64,000 bases of DNA from Nocardioides pocheonensis (GCF_003725535.1 NZ_RJSF01000007.1:57108-121107), one strand, 5' to 3'. Positions 1 through 9,942 are shown, counted from the first letter of the stretch. A program made the numbers and translations. The notes: generated by a model from the letters alone, not told the origin.

Positions 1-404
1 CGGCCGACTCGCTGCGACATCCGCACGATCGCACGGAAGAACCCGGCTTCTCCCTCGGTCGACAGGCTGATCCCGAGCAGCACGACGGGGCCGCGGAACT
101 CGCCACTCAGCAGCATCTCCAGAGCAACGCTGGCGCCATGGGAGAAGCCCACGACCACGTCGCAGTGCTGCTCCCTCGCCAGCGCCCCGGCGGCTCTGGC
201 CAGTCCGGGAACCGACACGTCCCCGGTCAACGGCGCGCCTGCCATGCCGGGCATCGTGGTGGCGACCAGGCGAGCTCCGGACAGCGCACCCTCAGCCATC
301 ACCAGGTCGTAGGACCGGGCCGCATTGGCTCCTCCCGGAAGGAGCAGGACCGATCGACTTGCTTCCTCTGGTCCCGAGGTCAGAACTTCCCACGCTGCTC
401 TCAT
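1..404 (-). CDS. alpha/beta hydrolase, 3' end cut by window edge
   Basis: The reverse strand reads from an ATG at 402-404 through 134 codons to the edge of the window. The N-terminus has a beta strand followed by LLLPGGANAARSYD, as expected for the oxyanion-hole loop of an alpha/beta hydrolase. Around residue 88 there is the nucleophile elbow GFSHGAS, with Ser in the G-x-S-x-G position. The catalytic acid and histidine would lie beyond the edge. The fold assignment is sound, but the substrate cannot be read. No neighbour suggests a pathway, since the next gene is an unrelated small protein. Confidence 0.75.
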   Translation of the reverse strand, partial: MRAAWEVLTSGPEEASRSVLLLPGGANAARSYDLVMAEGALSGARLVATTMPGMAGAPLTGDVSVPGLARAAGALAREQHCDVVVGFSHGASVALEMLLSGEFRGPVVLLGISLSTEGEAGFFRAIVRMSQRVG

Positions 405-503
405 GGCTGCCTCCGTACGCGCCGTCTCCCCTCTGCCTCACGCTAGGACGGGGAAGGCCAGGACGGAACGGCCGAGCGGTGACGAACCGGTGACGCCTCG
501 GGC

Positions 504-752
504 CTAGGAGTAGCGGTGACTCTTGGCAGCGTGCCCCTGCTCGCGCGTGCACGTGCGGCCGTTCATCGAACGGTGGCCGCACAGCCCGTCGGAGGACGCC
601 GGTGGAGCGTCGGGACGAGCCGCCTCGGTCTTCTCCGCCCGCACCGCAGGCCTCGTCGCGGACCTCGCCGCGGTCGTGCCGGTGGTCGACGCAGCCGCCC
701 TCTCGTTGTACCGGGCCTCGCGCATCGCCCGCATCGCCGCTTCCTTGCTCAT
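504..752 (-). CDS. small Cys/His-tailed hypothetical protein
   Basis: An 82-residue protein with an Arg/Ala-rich, probably helical N-terminal half (starts MSKEAAMRAMREAR) and a compact tail containing CGHRSMNGRTCT followed by an H-rich end. The two Cys and several His residues in the tail could bind a metal, but only one such cluster is visible. A GGTGA-like ribosome site lies ahead of the ATG. I do not recognise the function. The tail has the look of a conserved actinobacterial small-protein motif, which is why I prefer this frame to the longer overlapping one. Confidence 0.5.
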   Translation of the reverse strand: MSKEAAMRAMREARYNERAAASTTGTTAARSATRPAVRAEKTEAARPDAPPASSDGLCGHRSMNGRTCTREQGHAAKSHRYS

Positions 753-888
753 TGCGCATTCACCCGGCGAACTCTAGGTGTGCGCACCGACAGGTTCCCG
801 CAGGCGCGGTGACGGAGCAGCCGGGAACATCCCGGACGTCGCCCGACTTGGGACCAGGAGAGACCGTACGCCGACGCAGGGAGAGCAC

Positions 889-1749
889 GTGACCGACAAG
901 ATCGCCGCCGCATCCGGGACCTTCACGCTGGGCGGTGACCTGCCCGTCGTACGCCTGGGCTACGGCACGATGCAGCTGACCGGCGACGGGGTCTGGGGCC
1001 CGCCGCGCGACCACGACGAGGCGATCCGCGTGCTGCGTCGGGCGGTCGACCTCGGCATCACGTTCTTCGACACCGCCGACTCCTACGGCCCGTACGTCGC
1101 CGAGGACCTGCTCCGCGAGGCGCTGCACCCGTACGCCGACGAGGTGGTGATCGCGACCAAGGCGGGCCTGACCCGACAGGGTCCCGGCCGATGGACGCCG
1201 CTGGGCCAGCCGGCGTACCTGCGCCAGGAGGTGGAGATGAGCCTGCGTCGCCTCGGGCTCGAGCGGATCGACCTCTTCCAGCTCCACCGGATCGATCCGG
1301 CGTACCCGCTGGCCGACCAGGTCGGTGAGCTGAAGGCGCTCCAGGACGAGGGCAAGATCCGCCACATCGGGCTCTCCGAGGTGTCCGTCGAGCAGCTGCA
1401 GGCTGCCCAGCAGACGGCGGGGATCGTCTCGGTGCAGAACCTCTACAACCTCGCCGACCGCAGCGCCGAGGCCCTGCTCGACCACTGCACCGAGCACGGC
1501 ATCGGGTTCATCCCGTGGTTCCCGCTGGCCACCGGGGAGCTCTCCCGCGAGGACGGGCCGCTGGCGGCTGCGGCCGAGGAGCACGACGCGACGCCGTCGC
1601 AGCTCGCGCTCGCCTGGCTGCTGCAGCGCTCGCCGGTGATGCTGCCGATCCCGGGCACCTCCAGCGTCGAGCACCTCGAGTCCAACACGGCCGCGGCCGC
1701 GATCGACCTCAACGCCGACGAGCTCGCGGCGCTGACCGCCGCAGCCTGA
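889..1749 (+). CDS. aldo/keto reductase
   Basis: A 286-residue NADPH-dependent aldo/keto reductase of the bacterial type that resembles pyridoxal or general carbonyl reductases. The catalytic tetrad is visible: Asp61 and Tyr66 in FFDTADSYG, Lys91 in IATKAG and His133 in FQLHR. The C-terminal cofactor loop PIPGTSSVEHLESN is also present. I chose the GTG at 889 because GGGAGAG stands just upstream and the family homology begins there; upstream in-frame codons look non-coding. It converges on another reductase of the same superfamily (1771-2778) with a 21-base gap, but the two are not close copies. The substrate is unknown. Confidence 0.88.
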   Translation: MTDKIAAASGTFTLGGDLPVVRLGYGTMQLTGDGVWGPPRDHDEAIRVLRRAVDLGITFFDTADSYGPYVAEDLLREALHPYADEVVIATKAGLTRQGPGRWTPLGQPAYLRQEVEMSLRRLGLERIDLFQLHRIDPAYPLADQVGELKALQDEGKIRHIGLSEVSVEQLQAAQQTAGIVSVQNLYNLADRSAEALLDHCTEHGIGFIPWFPLATGELSREDGPLAAAAEEHDATPSQLALAWLLQRSPVMLPIPGTSSVEHLESNTAAAAIDLNADELAALTAAA

Positions 1750-1770
1750 ACCCGGAGGTCGGGCGAGCGC

Positions 1771-2778
1771 TCACCAGCGCGGGTGCACGCTCGCGCGGAA
1801 GTGCTCGTCGTAGATCCGCCGGACCCCGTCGAGGAAGGCCGGGGCCAGCGGGTCGATCGACGCCGCCTGCGCGTTCGCCCGCGCCTGGTCGGCGTTGCGG
1901 GCGCCGGGGATCACCGTGGTGACGCCCGGCTGCTGCACGACCCACGCCAGGGCCGCTTGCGCCGGCGTCGCGCCGGGCACGTGCTCGGCTACCAGCGCGC
2001 TGAACTCCTTGGCCGCGGCCACCCCGGTCTCGTAGTCCACGCCGGAGAAGGTCTCGCCGACGTCGAAGGCACTGCCGTCGCGGTTGTAGCTGCGGTGGTC
2101 GTCGGGGGCGAACGTCGTCGTGGTGTCGTACCGCCCCGACAGCAGGCCGGAGGCGAGTGGCACCCGCGCGATGATCGCGACGCCCGCCGCGGCGGCGGCC
2201 GGGAGCACGCGGTCCAGCGGCTTGAGCCGGAAGGCGTTGAGGATGATCTGGATCGAGGCCAGGTAGGGACGGGTCAGTGCGTCCATCGCCTGGTCGACCG
2301 TCTCCACGCTCACGCCGTACGCCGCGATGGCACCGTCGTCGACGAGGTCGTCGAGCGCGTCGAAGGTGGCGTCGGAGGAGATCACCGCCGACGGCGGGCA
2401 GTGCAGCTGCACCAGGGCGAGCCGGTCGACGCCGAGGTTCGCGCGCGACCGATCCGTCCAGGCGCGGAAGTTGTCGGCCACGTAGTTCTCCGGCACCTGC
2501 TCTGCGCGCCGGCCCATCTTCGTGGCCACGAAGAGGCCCTCGTCGGCGTGGTCGGCGAGGAAGCGGCCGAGGATCTGCTCGCTGCGGCCGTCGCCGTACA
2601 CGTCGGCGGTGTCGTAGAACGTCACGCCCTCCGCGAGCGAGGTCTCGAGCACGTCGCGCGCGGCGTCCTCGGTCACCTCGCCCCAGTCGGCGCCGAGCTG
2701 CCACGTGCCCAGCCCGATCGTCGAGGCGGTGCGTCCGGTCCGTCCCAGGGGTCGCTGTTCCATGCCGCCAGTCTGCAT
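1771..2778 (-). CDS. aldo/keto reductase of the arabinose operon
   Basis: A 335-residue aldo/keto reductase, last gene of the arabinose operon. Tetrad residues are Asp56 and Tyr61 (FYDTADVYG), Lys87 (VATKMG) and His126 (VQLHC). The C-terminal IPGARNADQARAN loop binds the cofactor phosphate. The ATG at 2776-2778 shares one base with the araA stop (TGATG), so translation is probably coupled. An internal ATG five codons on is an alternative start. The position suggests a role in aldose or arabinose oxidation/reduction, but that is inferred from context only. Confidence 0.85.
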   Translation of the reverse strand: MQTGGMEQRPLGRTGRTASTIGLGTWQLGADWGEVTEDAARDVLETSLAEGVTFYDTADVYGDGRSEQILGRFLADHADEGLFVATKMGRRAEQVPENYVADNFRAWTDRSRANLGVDRLALVQLHCPPSAVISSDATFDALDDLVDDGAIAAYGVSVETVDQAMDALTRPYLASIQIILNAFRLKPLDRVLPAAAAAGVAIIARVPLASGLLSGRYDTTTTFAPDDHRSYNRDGSAFDVGETFSGVDYETGVAAAKEFSALVAEHVPGATPAQAALAWVVQQPGVTTVIPGARNADQARANAQAASIDPLAPAFLDGVRRIYDEHFRASVHPRW

Positions 2779-4292
2779 CAGCGACCCAGCCCCTCGGCGA
2801 GCCGGTGGTAGGCGGCGTTCCAGCGCAGCTCGCGCTGGAAGCTCCGCGGGGTGGTGTCGTCGTCGATCACGACCATTTCCGTGGCCACCATCTCGGCGAA
2901 GTCCTCGACCACCTCGAGCTTGACCGCGGTCGAGAGCACCGTGTGGTGCGGGGCGCCGGCCATCAGCCAGGCCTCGGCCGACGTCGCCAGCGACGGACGC
3001 GGCTCCCAGACCGCACACGCGACGGGGAGGTTGGGCAGCTCCTCGTCCGGCTGCACCACGTCGATGTCGTTGACGGTGAGCCGGAAGCGGTCTCCGAGGT
3101 CGGAGAGCCCGGCCACCAGGCCCTGCCCCGAGTCGGCTGTGAACCGCAGCCGCACCGGGTCCTCGCGGCCGCCGATCGCGAGCGGGTGGATCTCCAGCGA
3201 CGGGCGCTGGGACGTGATCGACGGGCAGACCTCGAGCATGTGCGCGCCGAGGATCTTCTCCTGCCCGGGCACCAGGTGGTACGTGTAGTCCTCCATGAAC
3301 GAGGTGCCGCCGGGCAGGCCGGCACCCATCACCTTCATCGCGCGCAGCAGCACCGACGTCTTCCAGTCGCCCTCGCCACCGAACCCGTAGCCGTCGGCCA
3401 TCAGCCGCTGCACGGCCAGGCCGGGCAGCTGGCGCAGGCCGCCGAGGTCCTCGAAGTTGGTGGTGAACGCGCCGAACCCGCCGTCGGTGAGGAAGGTCCG
3501 CAGCCCGAGCTCGATGCGCGCGCCGTAGCGCAGCGACTCGTGCCGGTCGCCGCCGGGCAGGAGCTCGGGTGCGACCCGGTAGAGGTCGGCGTACTCGACG
3601 ACGAGCTTGTCGATCGCGTCGTCGTCGACCGCGTCGACGACCGCGACCAGGTCGTTCACGCCGTAGGTGTTCACCGAGACCCCGAAGCGCAGCTGCGCGT
3701 CGACCTTGTCGCCCTCGGTGACCGCGACGTCGCGCATGTTGTCGCCGAACCGCACCAGCTTGAGCCCGCGCAGCTCGTCGCGGCCGAGGGCGGCGCGCGC
3801 CCAGGCAGCGATCCGGCGGCGTACGACGGGCGACTCGACGTGGCCCGCCACGGTCTTGCGCGCGACGCCCAGCCGCGACTGGATGTAGCCGAACTCCCGG
3901 TCGCCGTGGGCGGCCTGGTTGAGGTTCATGAAGTCCATGTCGATCGTGGACCACGGCAGCGCCATCCCGGCCTGCGTGTGCAGGTGCAGCAACGGCTTCT
4001 GCAGCGCGTCGAGCCCGGTGATCCACATCTTGGCCGGGGAGAAGGTGTGCATCCACGCAATCACGCCGACACACGCGGGCGCGCTGTTCGCCTCGAGCAT
4101 CTGACGGTGGATCGCGGCCGCGTCGGTGAGCACCGGCTTCCAGACGACCGAGACCGGCAGCTCGCCCGAGCCCTCGAGCCGCTCCGCGATCGCCCGGGAC
4201 TGGTCGGCGACCTGGTCGAGTGTCTCGGGGCCGTAGAGCCCCTGGCTGCCGGTGAGGAACCAGACCTCGGGTGTCGGTGCGGTGGTGGTCAT
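2778..4292 (-). CDS. araA: L-arabinose isomerase
   Basis: A 504-residue L-arabinose isomerase that converts L-arabinose to L-ribulose in the cytoplasm using Mn2+. The length matches the family. Typical landmarks are [11 protein letters not shown] at the N-terminus, the [16 protein letters not shown] segment near residue 80, [11 protein letters not shown] with an active-site Glu, [10 protein letters not shown] with metal-binding Glu/His, and APHHTVLS near the C-terminus with a catalytic His. GGAGG precedes the ATG. It follows araD after 91 bases and is coupled to the downstream reductase. The assignment is very secure. Confidence 0.98.
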   Translation of the reverse strand: MTTTAPTPEVWFLTGSQGLYGPETLDQVADQSRAIAERLEGSGELPVSVVWKPVLTDAAAIHRQMLEANSAPACVGVIAWMHTFSPAKMWITGLDALQKPLLHLHTQAGMALPWSTIDMDFMNLNQAAHGDREFGYIQSRLGVARKTVAGHVESPVVRRRIAAWARAALGRDELRGLKLVRFGDNMRDVAVTEGDKVDAQLRFGVSVNTYGVNDLVAVVDAVDDDAIDKLVVEYADLYRVAPELLPGGDRHESLRYGARIELGLRTFLTDGGFGAFTTNFEDLGGLRQLPGLAVQRLMADGYGFGGEGDWKTSVLLRAMKVMGAGLPGGTSFMEDYTYHLVPGQEKILGAHMLEVCPSITSQRPSLEIHPLAIGGREDPVRLRFTADSGQGLVAGLSDLGDRFRLTVNDIDVVQPDEELPNLPVACAVWEPRPSLATSAEAWLMAGAPHHTVLSTAVKLEVVEDFAEMVATEMVVIDDDTTPRSFQRELRWNAAYHRLAEGLGR

Positions 4293-4383
4293 CGGGTCCT
4301 CCGTGGCTCAGGGCGGATGCGGGTGGTCCGTCGTGGTGGGTTCGCGGCGCGGGTCGGCGCCGGTGGGTGGTGCTGGCTGCGGC

Positions 4384-5061
4384 TCATCGCTGGCCGTAGA
4401 CGTTCTGGTAGCGGTCGAACAACCGGTCGACGTCGGCCGGCGCGATCGGCACGGGCGCGCCGAGCTGCCGGGAGATGTGCACCGTGCGGGCGACGTCCTC
4501 GCACATCACCGCGGCCTTGACCGCGGAGCGGGCGTTCGGCCCGACGGCGAAGACACCGTGGTTCTGCATCAGCACCGCCGGGGAGCGGCTGTCGCGGAGC
4601 GTCTCGACGATGCCGCGTCCGATGGAGTCGTCGCCGATGATCGCGAACGGGCCCACCGGGACCTCCCCGCCGAACTCGTCGGCGACCATCGTCAGCACGC
4701 ACGGGATCGGCTCGGCACGCGCCGCCCACGCGGTCGCGTACGTCGAGTGGGTGTGCACCACACCGCCGACCTCGGGCAGGTGTCGATAGACGTAGGCCTG
4801 CGCCTCGGTGTCCGACGACGGCGCGTGGTCACCCTCGACGACGCGGCCGTCGAGGTCGCAGACGACCATGTTCTCCGGGGTCAGCGCGTCGTAGGACACC
4901 CCGCTCGGCTTGATCACGAGCAGGTCGCGGCCGGGCACGCGTGCGGACACGTTGCCGGCCGTCCAGACGACGAGCTGGTAGCGGGTGAGCTCGGCGTGCA
5001 GCGCGCACACCTCGCGCCGCAGCGCGGCGAGGGTCTCCTGCACGTCGGTGACCGCGGTCAT
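4384..5061 (-). CDS. araD: L-ribulose-5-phosphate 4-epimerase
   Basis: A 225-residue class II aldolase-fold epimerase that turns L-ribulose 5-phosphate into D-xylulose 5-phosphate, the last step before the pentose phosphate pathway. The zinc ligands are visible in VVHTHSTYATA and in LMQNHGVFAVG. The GNVSAR and KPSGVSYD motifs form the phosphate-binding site. Its start overlaps the end of araB by four bases (ATGA), so the two should be co-translated. The gene order araB-araD-araA is a clean catabolic unit. Confidence 0.97.
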   Translation of the reverse strand: MTAVTDVQETLAALRREVCALHAELTRYQLVVWTAGNVSARVPGRDLLVIKPSGVSYDALTPENMVVCDLDGRVVEGDHAPSSDTEAQAYVYRHLPEVGGVVHTHSTYATAWAARAEPIPCVLTMVADEFGGEVPVGPFAIIGDDSIGRGIVETLRDSRSPAVLMQNHGVFAVGPNARSAVKAAVMCEDVARTVHISRQLGAPVPIAPADVDRLFDRYQNVYGQR

Positions 5062-6767
5062 CGTCCCTCCCCTGCCTCGGTTGCTCCCTGGGCGGCCAGC
5101 CGCCGCTCGACGGCCGCGCGCCGGATCGCCTTGAGCCTGCGCATCGCGGGCGTACGCCGCCCGAACTCGTCGTGCAGCGCGAGGTACTCGGCGAAGAGCG
5201 CGTCGTAGCGGCCGGCCCGCTCCTCGTCGGGCACGAACACGTCGCGACGCACCCGGCCCATGCTCTTCGCGGCGAGCGGCACGTCGGCGTACGCGCCGGC
5301 GGCGACCGCGGCGTGGATCGCGGACCCGAGTGCGGGTCCCTGCTCGGAGCCGATCACCGAGAGCGGCAGCCGGGTGACGTCGGCGTAGATCTGCATGAGC
5401 AGCTCGTTCTTCGCGAGCCCGCCGGCCACCACGAACTCCTCGACCCCCACGCCGCTGTCGCGGAAGCCCTCGACGATCACGCGGGTGCCGAACGCGGTGG
5501 CCTCCAGCAGTGCGCGGTAGACGTCCTCGGGCCGGGTGGCCAGGGTCAGCCCCATCACCAGCCCGGAGAGCTCGTGGTCGACCAGCACCGAGCGGTTGCC
5601 GCTGTGCCAGTCGAGGGCGACCAGGCCGTGCTCGCCGATCTCCTGCTGCGCGGCCAGCCGGGTCAGGTGCTCGTGGACCGACTCGCCCGCGGCGGCAGCG
5701 GCCTCGGCGTACGCCGCGGGCACGGCCTGCTCGGTGAACCAGCCGAAGATGTCGCCGACCCCGCTCTGCCCGGCCTCGTAGCCCCACCGGCCGGCGATGA
5801 TGCCGCCGTCGACGACCCCGCACATGCCGGGGACCTCGTGGAGCACGTCGGAGCTCATCACGTGGCAGGTCGAGGTGCCCATGATCGCGACCATCTGGCC
5901 CGGGCCGACCGCCTGCGCCGCCGGCGCGGTGACGTGCGCGTCGACGTTGCCGACCGCGACCGCGATGCCCTCGGGCAGACCAGTCCAGGCCGCCGCCTCG
6001 GCGGTGAGGCCGCCGGCGCGGGCACCGAGCGGGCCGATCGGGTGGTCGAGCTTGTCCGGCACGAAGCCCGCGAAACCCGGCGCAAGCGCCTCGAGGAAGT
6101 CGGCCGACGGGTAGTGCCCGTCCTGGTAGATGCCCTTGTAGCCGGCGGTGCAGGCGTTGCGGACGTACTCCCCGCAGAGCTGCCAGACGATCCAGTCGGC
6201 CGCCTCGACGAAGTGGTCCATGCGGTCGTAGAGCTCGCGGTCCTCCTCGAAGAGCTGGAGCCCCTTGGCGAACTCCCACTCCGAGGAGATCAGGCCGCCG
6301 TAGCGGGGCAGCCAGGCCTCGCTCCGCTCCTCGGCGAGCCGGTTGATCCGGTCGGCCTGCGGCTGCGCGGCGTGGTGCTTCCACAGCTTCACGTAGGCGT
6401 GCGGCCGGTCGGCGAGGCCGGGCAGCTCGCAGAGCGGCGTCCCGTCGGCCAGGGTCGGCACCATCGTGCAGGCGGTGAAGTCGGTGGCGATGCCGATCAC
6501 GTCCGCCGGTTCGATGCCGGCCGCCTCGATCGCGGCAGGCACGGCGGTGCGGAGCACGTCGCGGTAGTCCTCGGGCACCTGCAGCGCCCAGTCCGGAGGC
6601 AGCGGCGTACCACCCGGGAGCCGGTCGTCGAGCACCGCGTGGGAGTACGCGTGCACGGCGGTGCCGAGCTCGGCACCGTCAGCGACCCGGACGACGAGCG
6701 CGCGCCCCGACAACGTGCCGAAGTCGACTCCGACGACGTACTGGTGGGGACCGGTGTGCTGCGACAT
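5058..6767 (-). CDS. araB: ribulokinase
   Basis: A 569-residue FGGY-family sugar kinase that phosphorylates L-ribulose. VGVDFGTLSGRALVV near residue 12 is the first phosphate-binding loop of the actin-like ATPase fold. The C-terminal VVAGGLAKNELLMQIYADV is the FGGY signature region for adenosine binding. The length and internal motifs (WKHHAAQP, AGYKGIYQ) match AraB rather than xylulokinase. The ATG directly abuts the stop codon of the upstream lacI-type gene, and the stop overlaps araD by four bases. Confidence 0.97.
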   Translation of the reverse strand: MSQHTGPHQYVVGVDFGTLSGRALVVRVADGAELGTAVHAYSHAVLDDRLPGGTPLPPDWALQVPEDYRDVLRTAVPAAIEAAGIEPADVIGIATDFTACTMVPTLADGTPLCELPGLADRPHAYVKLWKHHAAQPQADRINRLAEERSEAWLPRYGGLISSEWEFAKGLQLFEEDRELYDRMDHFVEAADWIVWQLCGEYVRNACTAGYKGIYQDGHYPSADFLEALAPGFAGFVPDKLDHPIGPLGARAGGLTAEAAAWTGLPEGIAVAVGNVDAHVTAPAAQAVGPGQMVAIMGTSTCHVMSSDVLHEVPGMCGVVDGGIIAGRWGYEAGQSGVGDIFGWFTEQAVPAAYAEAAAAAGESVHEHLTRLAAQQEIGEHGLVALDWHSGNRSVLVDHELSGLVMGLTLATRPEDVYRALLEATAFGTRVIVEGFRDSGVGVEEFVVAGGLAKNELLMQIYADVTRLPLSVIGSEQGPALGSAIHAAVAAGAYADVPLAAKSMGRVRRDVFVPDEERAGRYDALFAEYLALHDEFGRRTPAMRRLKAIRRAAVERRLAAQGATEAGEGR

Positions 6768-7832
6768 TCAGGCCTTCGCCTTTCGCTTCGAGCGCCGCGG
6801 CGCTGCAGTGCTGGCACGGACGACGAGCTCCGGCTGGACCAGCCGGTCGGGCACGTCACCGTCGGGGCCGCCGTCGGCGATCGCGGCCCGCAGCATCTCG
6901 ATGGCGCGGTGCCCGACCTCGGCGAAGTCCTGGCGAACCGTGGTCAGCGGCGGGATGAGGAAGCCCGCCTCCGGGATGTCGTCGAAGCCGACCACGCTGA
7001 CGTCACCGGGCACGGAGCGGCCGGCCTCCCACAGGGCGCGGAGCAGGCCGAGGGCCATCTGGTCGTTGGCGGCGAACACCGCGGTCACGTCGGTACGCCG
7101 CACCAGGTCGCCGCCGAGCCGGTAGCCGCTCTCCGCGGTCCAGTCCCCCTCGAGGTGCGGGGCGATCCGCAGCCCGGCGGCGTGCATCGCGTTCTGCCAG
7201 CCCTGGAGCCGGGCGCGTGCCTCGGTCCAGGCCAGGGGTCCGGCGACGTGCACGATCTCGGTGTGGCCGAGGCCGAGCAGGTGCTGGGTGGCCAGCTCGG
7301 CACCCGCCGCCTGGTCGACACCGACGGTCCACCGGGCCTGGTAAAGCGAGCCCTCGACCACCACGACCGGGATGCCGACGGCCTCCTGGGCGCGGGCGAC
7401 GTCGAGCGCCTCGTCGTTGGCGGCGATCAGCACGATGCCCTCGACGCCCTGGTCACGCAGGTGGTCGACCGCGTCGGCGACGGCCGCGCGGGTCAGGTCG
7501 GGCACGTTGACCGAGCTGACGAAGTAGCCGGCCTCCCGGCCGGCCGCCTGGACCGTGCGGTGGATCGAGCTCGGCCCCCAGAAGCCGCTCTTGGACCCGA
7601 TCACGCCGATCGTCGCGGAGCGCCGGGTGACCAGCGCTCGCGCGGCGGAGTTGGGTCGGTAGCCGAGCTGCTTGATCGCCTCCTCCACCCGCAGCCGGGT
7701 GGCCGGGCGCAGGTTGCTCTGCCCGTTGATCACGCGCGACACGGTCTGGTGGGACACCCCGGCCAGCCGGGCCACGTCGGCCATGACCGGCGCGCGCGTG
7801 GGGCCCGAGCGCGCGTTCCTGGTGTCGCTCAT
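6768..7832 (-). CDS. LacI-family regulator inside the arabinose operon
   Basis: A 354-residue LacI/GalR regulator. The N-terminal helix-turn-helix is VARLAGVSHQTVSRVINGQ (about residues 20-38), followed by the hinge helix SAARAL. The rest is a periplasmic-binding-protein-like sugar sensor with the typical AVFAANDQMALGLL and VGFDDIPEA segments. It sits between the second permease and araB, overlapping the permease start by ATGA and abutting araB, so it is made as part of the operon and probably feeds back on it. A second, related LacI-type gene lies at 13912-14949. An arabinose or arabinose-phosphate effector is inferred from context. Confidence 0.93.
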   Translation of the reverse strand: MSDTRNARSGPTRAPVMADVARLAGVSHQTVSRVINGQSNLRPATRLRVEEAIKQLGYRPNSAARALVTRRSATIGVIGSKSGFWGPSSIHRTVQAAGREAGYFVSSVNVPDLTRAAVADAVDHLRDQGVEGIVLIAANDEALDVARAQEAVGIPVVVVEGSLYQARWTVGVDQAAGAELATQHLLGLGHTEIVHVAGPLAWTEARARLQGWQNAMHAAGLRIAPHLEGDWTAESGYRLGGDLVRRTDVTAVFAANDQMALGLLRALWEAGRSVPGDVSVVGFDDIPEAGFLIPPLTTVRQDFAEVGHRAIEMLRAAIADGGPDGDVPDRLVQPELVVRASTAAPRRSKRKAKA

Positions 7833-8845
7833 GGTTGCCGCCGGACGACCAGGCGCTGGACGACGACGAAGGCGAGGAGGAGGACGCCGATGGCGATCTT
7901 GGTCCACCACGAGCTGAGGGTGCCGTCGAAGGAGATGAACGTCTGGATGGTGCCGAGCACCAGCACACCCAGCACCGACCCGACCACGAACCCGCGGCCG
8001 CCGGTGAGCAGGGTGCCACCGATGACGACCGCGGCGATCGCGTCGAGCTCCATGCCCACTGCGTGCAGGCTGTAGCCGGAGAGCATGTAGAGGCTGAACA
8101 GGAGCCCGGCCAGGGCCGAGCACAGTCCGCTGACGACGTACACCCCGACCTTGACCCGGGCGACCGGCAGGCCCATCAGCAGCGCGGAGGTCTCGTTGCC
8201 GCCGATCGCGTAGACCGTGCGGCCGACCAGCGTGCGGTGCAGCACAAACGCCGCGACGGCGACGATCAGCAGGGCGATCACGACCGCCCAGGTCGTGTAG
8301 TAGCCGCCGGGCAGGGAGATGCTCGCCTCGGCGAAGCCCGAGAAGGACTTGTTGTGGATCGGCAGCGGGCGACCGGCGAGCAGGAAGCAGAGTCCGCGCG
8401 CGAAGAACAGCCCGGCGAGGGTCGCGATGAACGGCTGCACGTCGAAGTAGTGGATCGCCAGGCCCATCAGCAGCCCCAGGGTGCAGCCGATCAGGATCAC
8501 CAGCACGCAGGACACGAGCGGCGGCCATCCGGCCTCCATCGTGCGCGCAGCCACGACCGTGGAGAGCGCGACGACCGAACCGACGCTGAGGTCGATGCCG
8601 CCGGTGAGGATCACGAAGGTCATCCCCACGGCGAGCACGATCAGGAACGAGTTGTCGATGAACAGGTTGAGCACGACCTGGGGATCCGAGAACCCCGGGT
8701 AGCGCACCGCACCCGCGCCGAACATGCCCACCAGCAGGGCGAACGTGGTGATCACCGGCAGGAAGCGGCTCGGCGGCGCGAACCCGCGCAGCCGGTCCCA
8801 GGCGGAGCCGGCGACGGCCGGGGCGAGCGGGTCGGCGGTGGTCAT
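7829..8845 (-). CDS. yjfF: sugar ABC transporter permease, YjfF type
   Basis: A 338-residue inner-membrane permease of the BPD_transp_2 family with about eight to ten hydrophobic helices. ILTGGIDLSVGSVVALS near residue 85 is the conserved family signature, and IAAVVIGGTLLTGGRG near residue 270 is the loop that contacts the ATPase. It is the second permease of a YtfQRT-YjfF-type importer. Four-base overlaps join it to the permease before it and the lacI gene after it. In E. coli this transporter type takes up furanose sugars; here the adjoining araBDA genes point to L-arabinose. Confidence 0.9.
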   Translation of the reverse strand: MTTADPLAPAVAGSAWDRLRGFAPPSRFLPVITTFALLVGMFGAGAVRYPGFSDPQVVLNLFIDNSFLIVLAVGMTFVILTGGIDLSVGSVVALSTVVAARTMEAGWPPLVSCVLVILIGCTLGLLMGLAIHYFDVQPFIATLAGLFFARGLCFLLAGRPLPIHNKSFSGFAEASISLPGGYYTTWAVVIALLIVAVAAFVLHRTLVGRTVYAIGGNETSALLMGLPVARVKVGVYVVSGLCSALAGLLFSLYMLSGYSLHAVGMELDAIAAVVIGGTLLTGGRGFVVGSVLGVLVLGTIQTFISFDGTLSSWWTKIAIGVLLLAFVVVQRLVVRRQP

Positions 8846-9942
8846 GCCGCAACCGCCTTCGTCCCGACGCGTGCTCGTCGCCTGACGGTGAGCAGGGCGC
8901 GCGCCTTCGGCGACTGCAGCAGGCAGACCGCGACCACGGCGATCGCCTTGAACAGGTAGTTCATCTCCGACGGGATGCCGATCACGTTGATCGTGGTCTT
9001 CAGCGTCTGGATGAACAGGGCGCCGACCAGCGTGCCGACCAGGGAGAAGCGGCCGCCGGCCAGCGACGTACCGCCGATGACGACGGCGAGGATCGCGTCC
9101 AGCTCGATCCAGAGCCCGTTGTTGTTGGCGTCGGCCGCGCTGGTGTTGGCCGAGATCATCAGCCCGGCCAGGCCGGCGCACAGGCCGGAGAACGCGTAGA
9201 CCGTCCAGAGGATCGTGCGGGCGCGTACGCCGGCCAGCCGGCTGGCCTCGGGGTTGATGCCGACCGCCTCGATCAGCATGCCCAGCGCGGTCCGGCGCGC
9301 GAGCAGCCCGGTGATCGCGAACAGCGCCAGGGCCAGCAGGATCGCGAACGGCAGCGCGAGCACGAACCCGCTGGAGAGGAAGTCGAAGTGGGTGTTGTGG
9401 ACCAGCGTGATCTGGCCGCCGGTGATCAGCATCGCGATGCCGCGACCGGCGGTCATCAGCACCAGCGTCGCGATGATCGGCTGGATCCCGAGGACCGCGA
9501 CCAGGAAGCCGTTCCACAGGCCCAGCGCGATGCAGGTCGCCAGCGCGAGCGAGCTGGCCACGACCGCGGTGCTCAGGGCGGACTCGTGGGACGAGCCGGT
9601 GATCGAGACGCAGGCGACCGCTCCCGCGATCGCCGCGACCGCGCCGACCGAGAGGTCGATGCCACGCGTGGCGATGACCAGGGTCATGCCGAGCCCGATC
9701 AGCAGCACGGGGGCGGCGTTGCGCAGGATGTCGATGACGTTGCCGTAGAGGTCGCCGTCCTGGACGCGCACCGACAGGAAGTCGGGGTGCACCACGAGGT
9801 TCACGACGACGAGCGCGGCCAGGGCGAGCACGGGCCAGACCAGCGTGCTCCCGGAGAGCCGGGCCGCCAGGCGTGCGGCCGGGCCGGCCCCTGCGTGCGA
9901 GGCGGTCGCCTCCTGCCGCTCCGGCGTGAGGGTCTCAGGCAT
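8842..9942 (-). CDS. ytfT: sugar ABC transporter permease, YtfT type
   Basis: A 366-residue permease paralogous to the next gene. A cytoplasmic N-terminus of about 30 residues precedes the membrane helices. VIATRGIDLSVGAVAAIAG is the family signature, and LDAILAVVIGGTSLAGGR is the ATPase-coupling loop. The gene overlaps the upstream ATPase by eight bases and the downstream permease by four, so the transporter genes form one tightly coupled unit. Two different permeases per operon indicate a heterodimeric channel, as in YtfT/YjfF. Confidence 0.9.
   Translation of the reverse strand: MPETLTPERQEATASHAGAGPAARLAARLSGSTLVWPVLALAALVVVNLVVHPDFLSVRVQDGDLYGNVIDILRNAAPVLLIGLGMTLVIATRGIDLSVGAVAAIAGAVACVSITGSSHESALSTAVVASSLALATCIALGLWNGFLVAVLGIQPIIATLVLMTAGRGIAMLITGGQITLVHNTHFDFLSSGFVLALPFAILLALALFAITGLLARRTALGMLIEAVGINPEASRLAGVRARTILWTVYAFSGLCAGLAGLMISANTSAADANNNGLWIELDAILAVVIGGTSLAGGRFSLVGTLVGALFIQTLKTTINVIGIPSEMNYLFKAIAVVAVCLLQSPKARALLTVRRRARVGTKAVAA

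Noticed and set aside
2277..4520. Long open frames antisense to araA, araD, araB and many other genes
   Set aside because: They are open because third codon positions are nearly all G or C. Their translations are Arg/Ala/Pro-rich or repetitive and match no family, while the opposite frames encode well-known enzymes.
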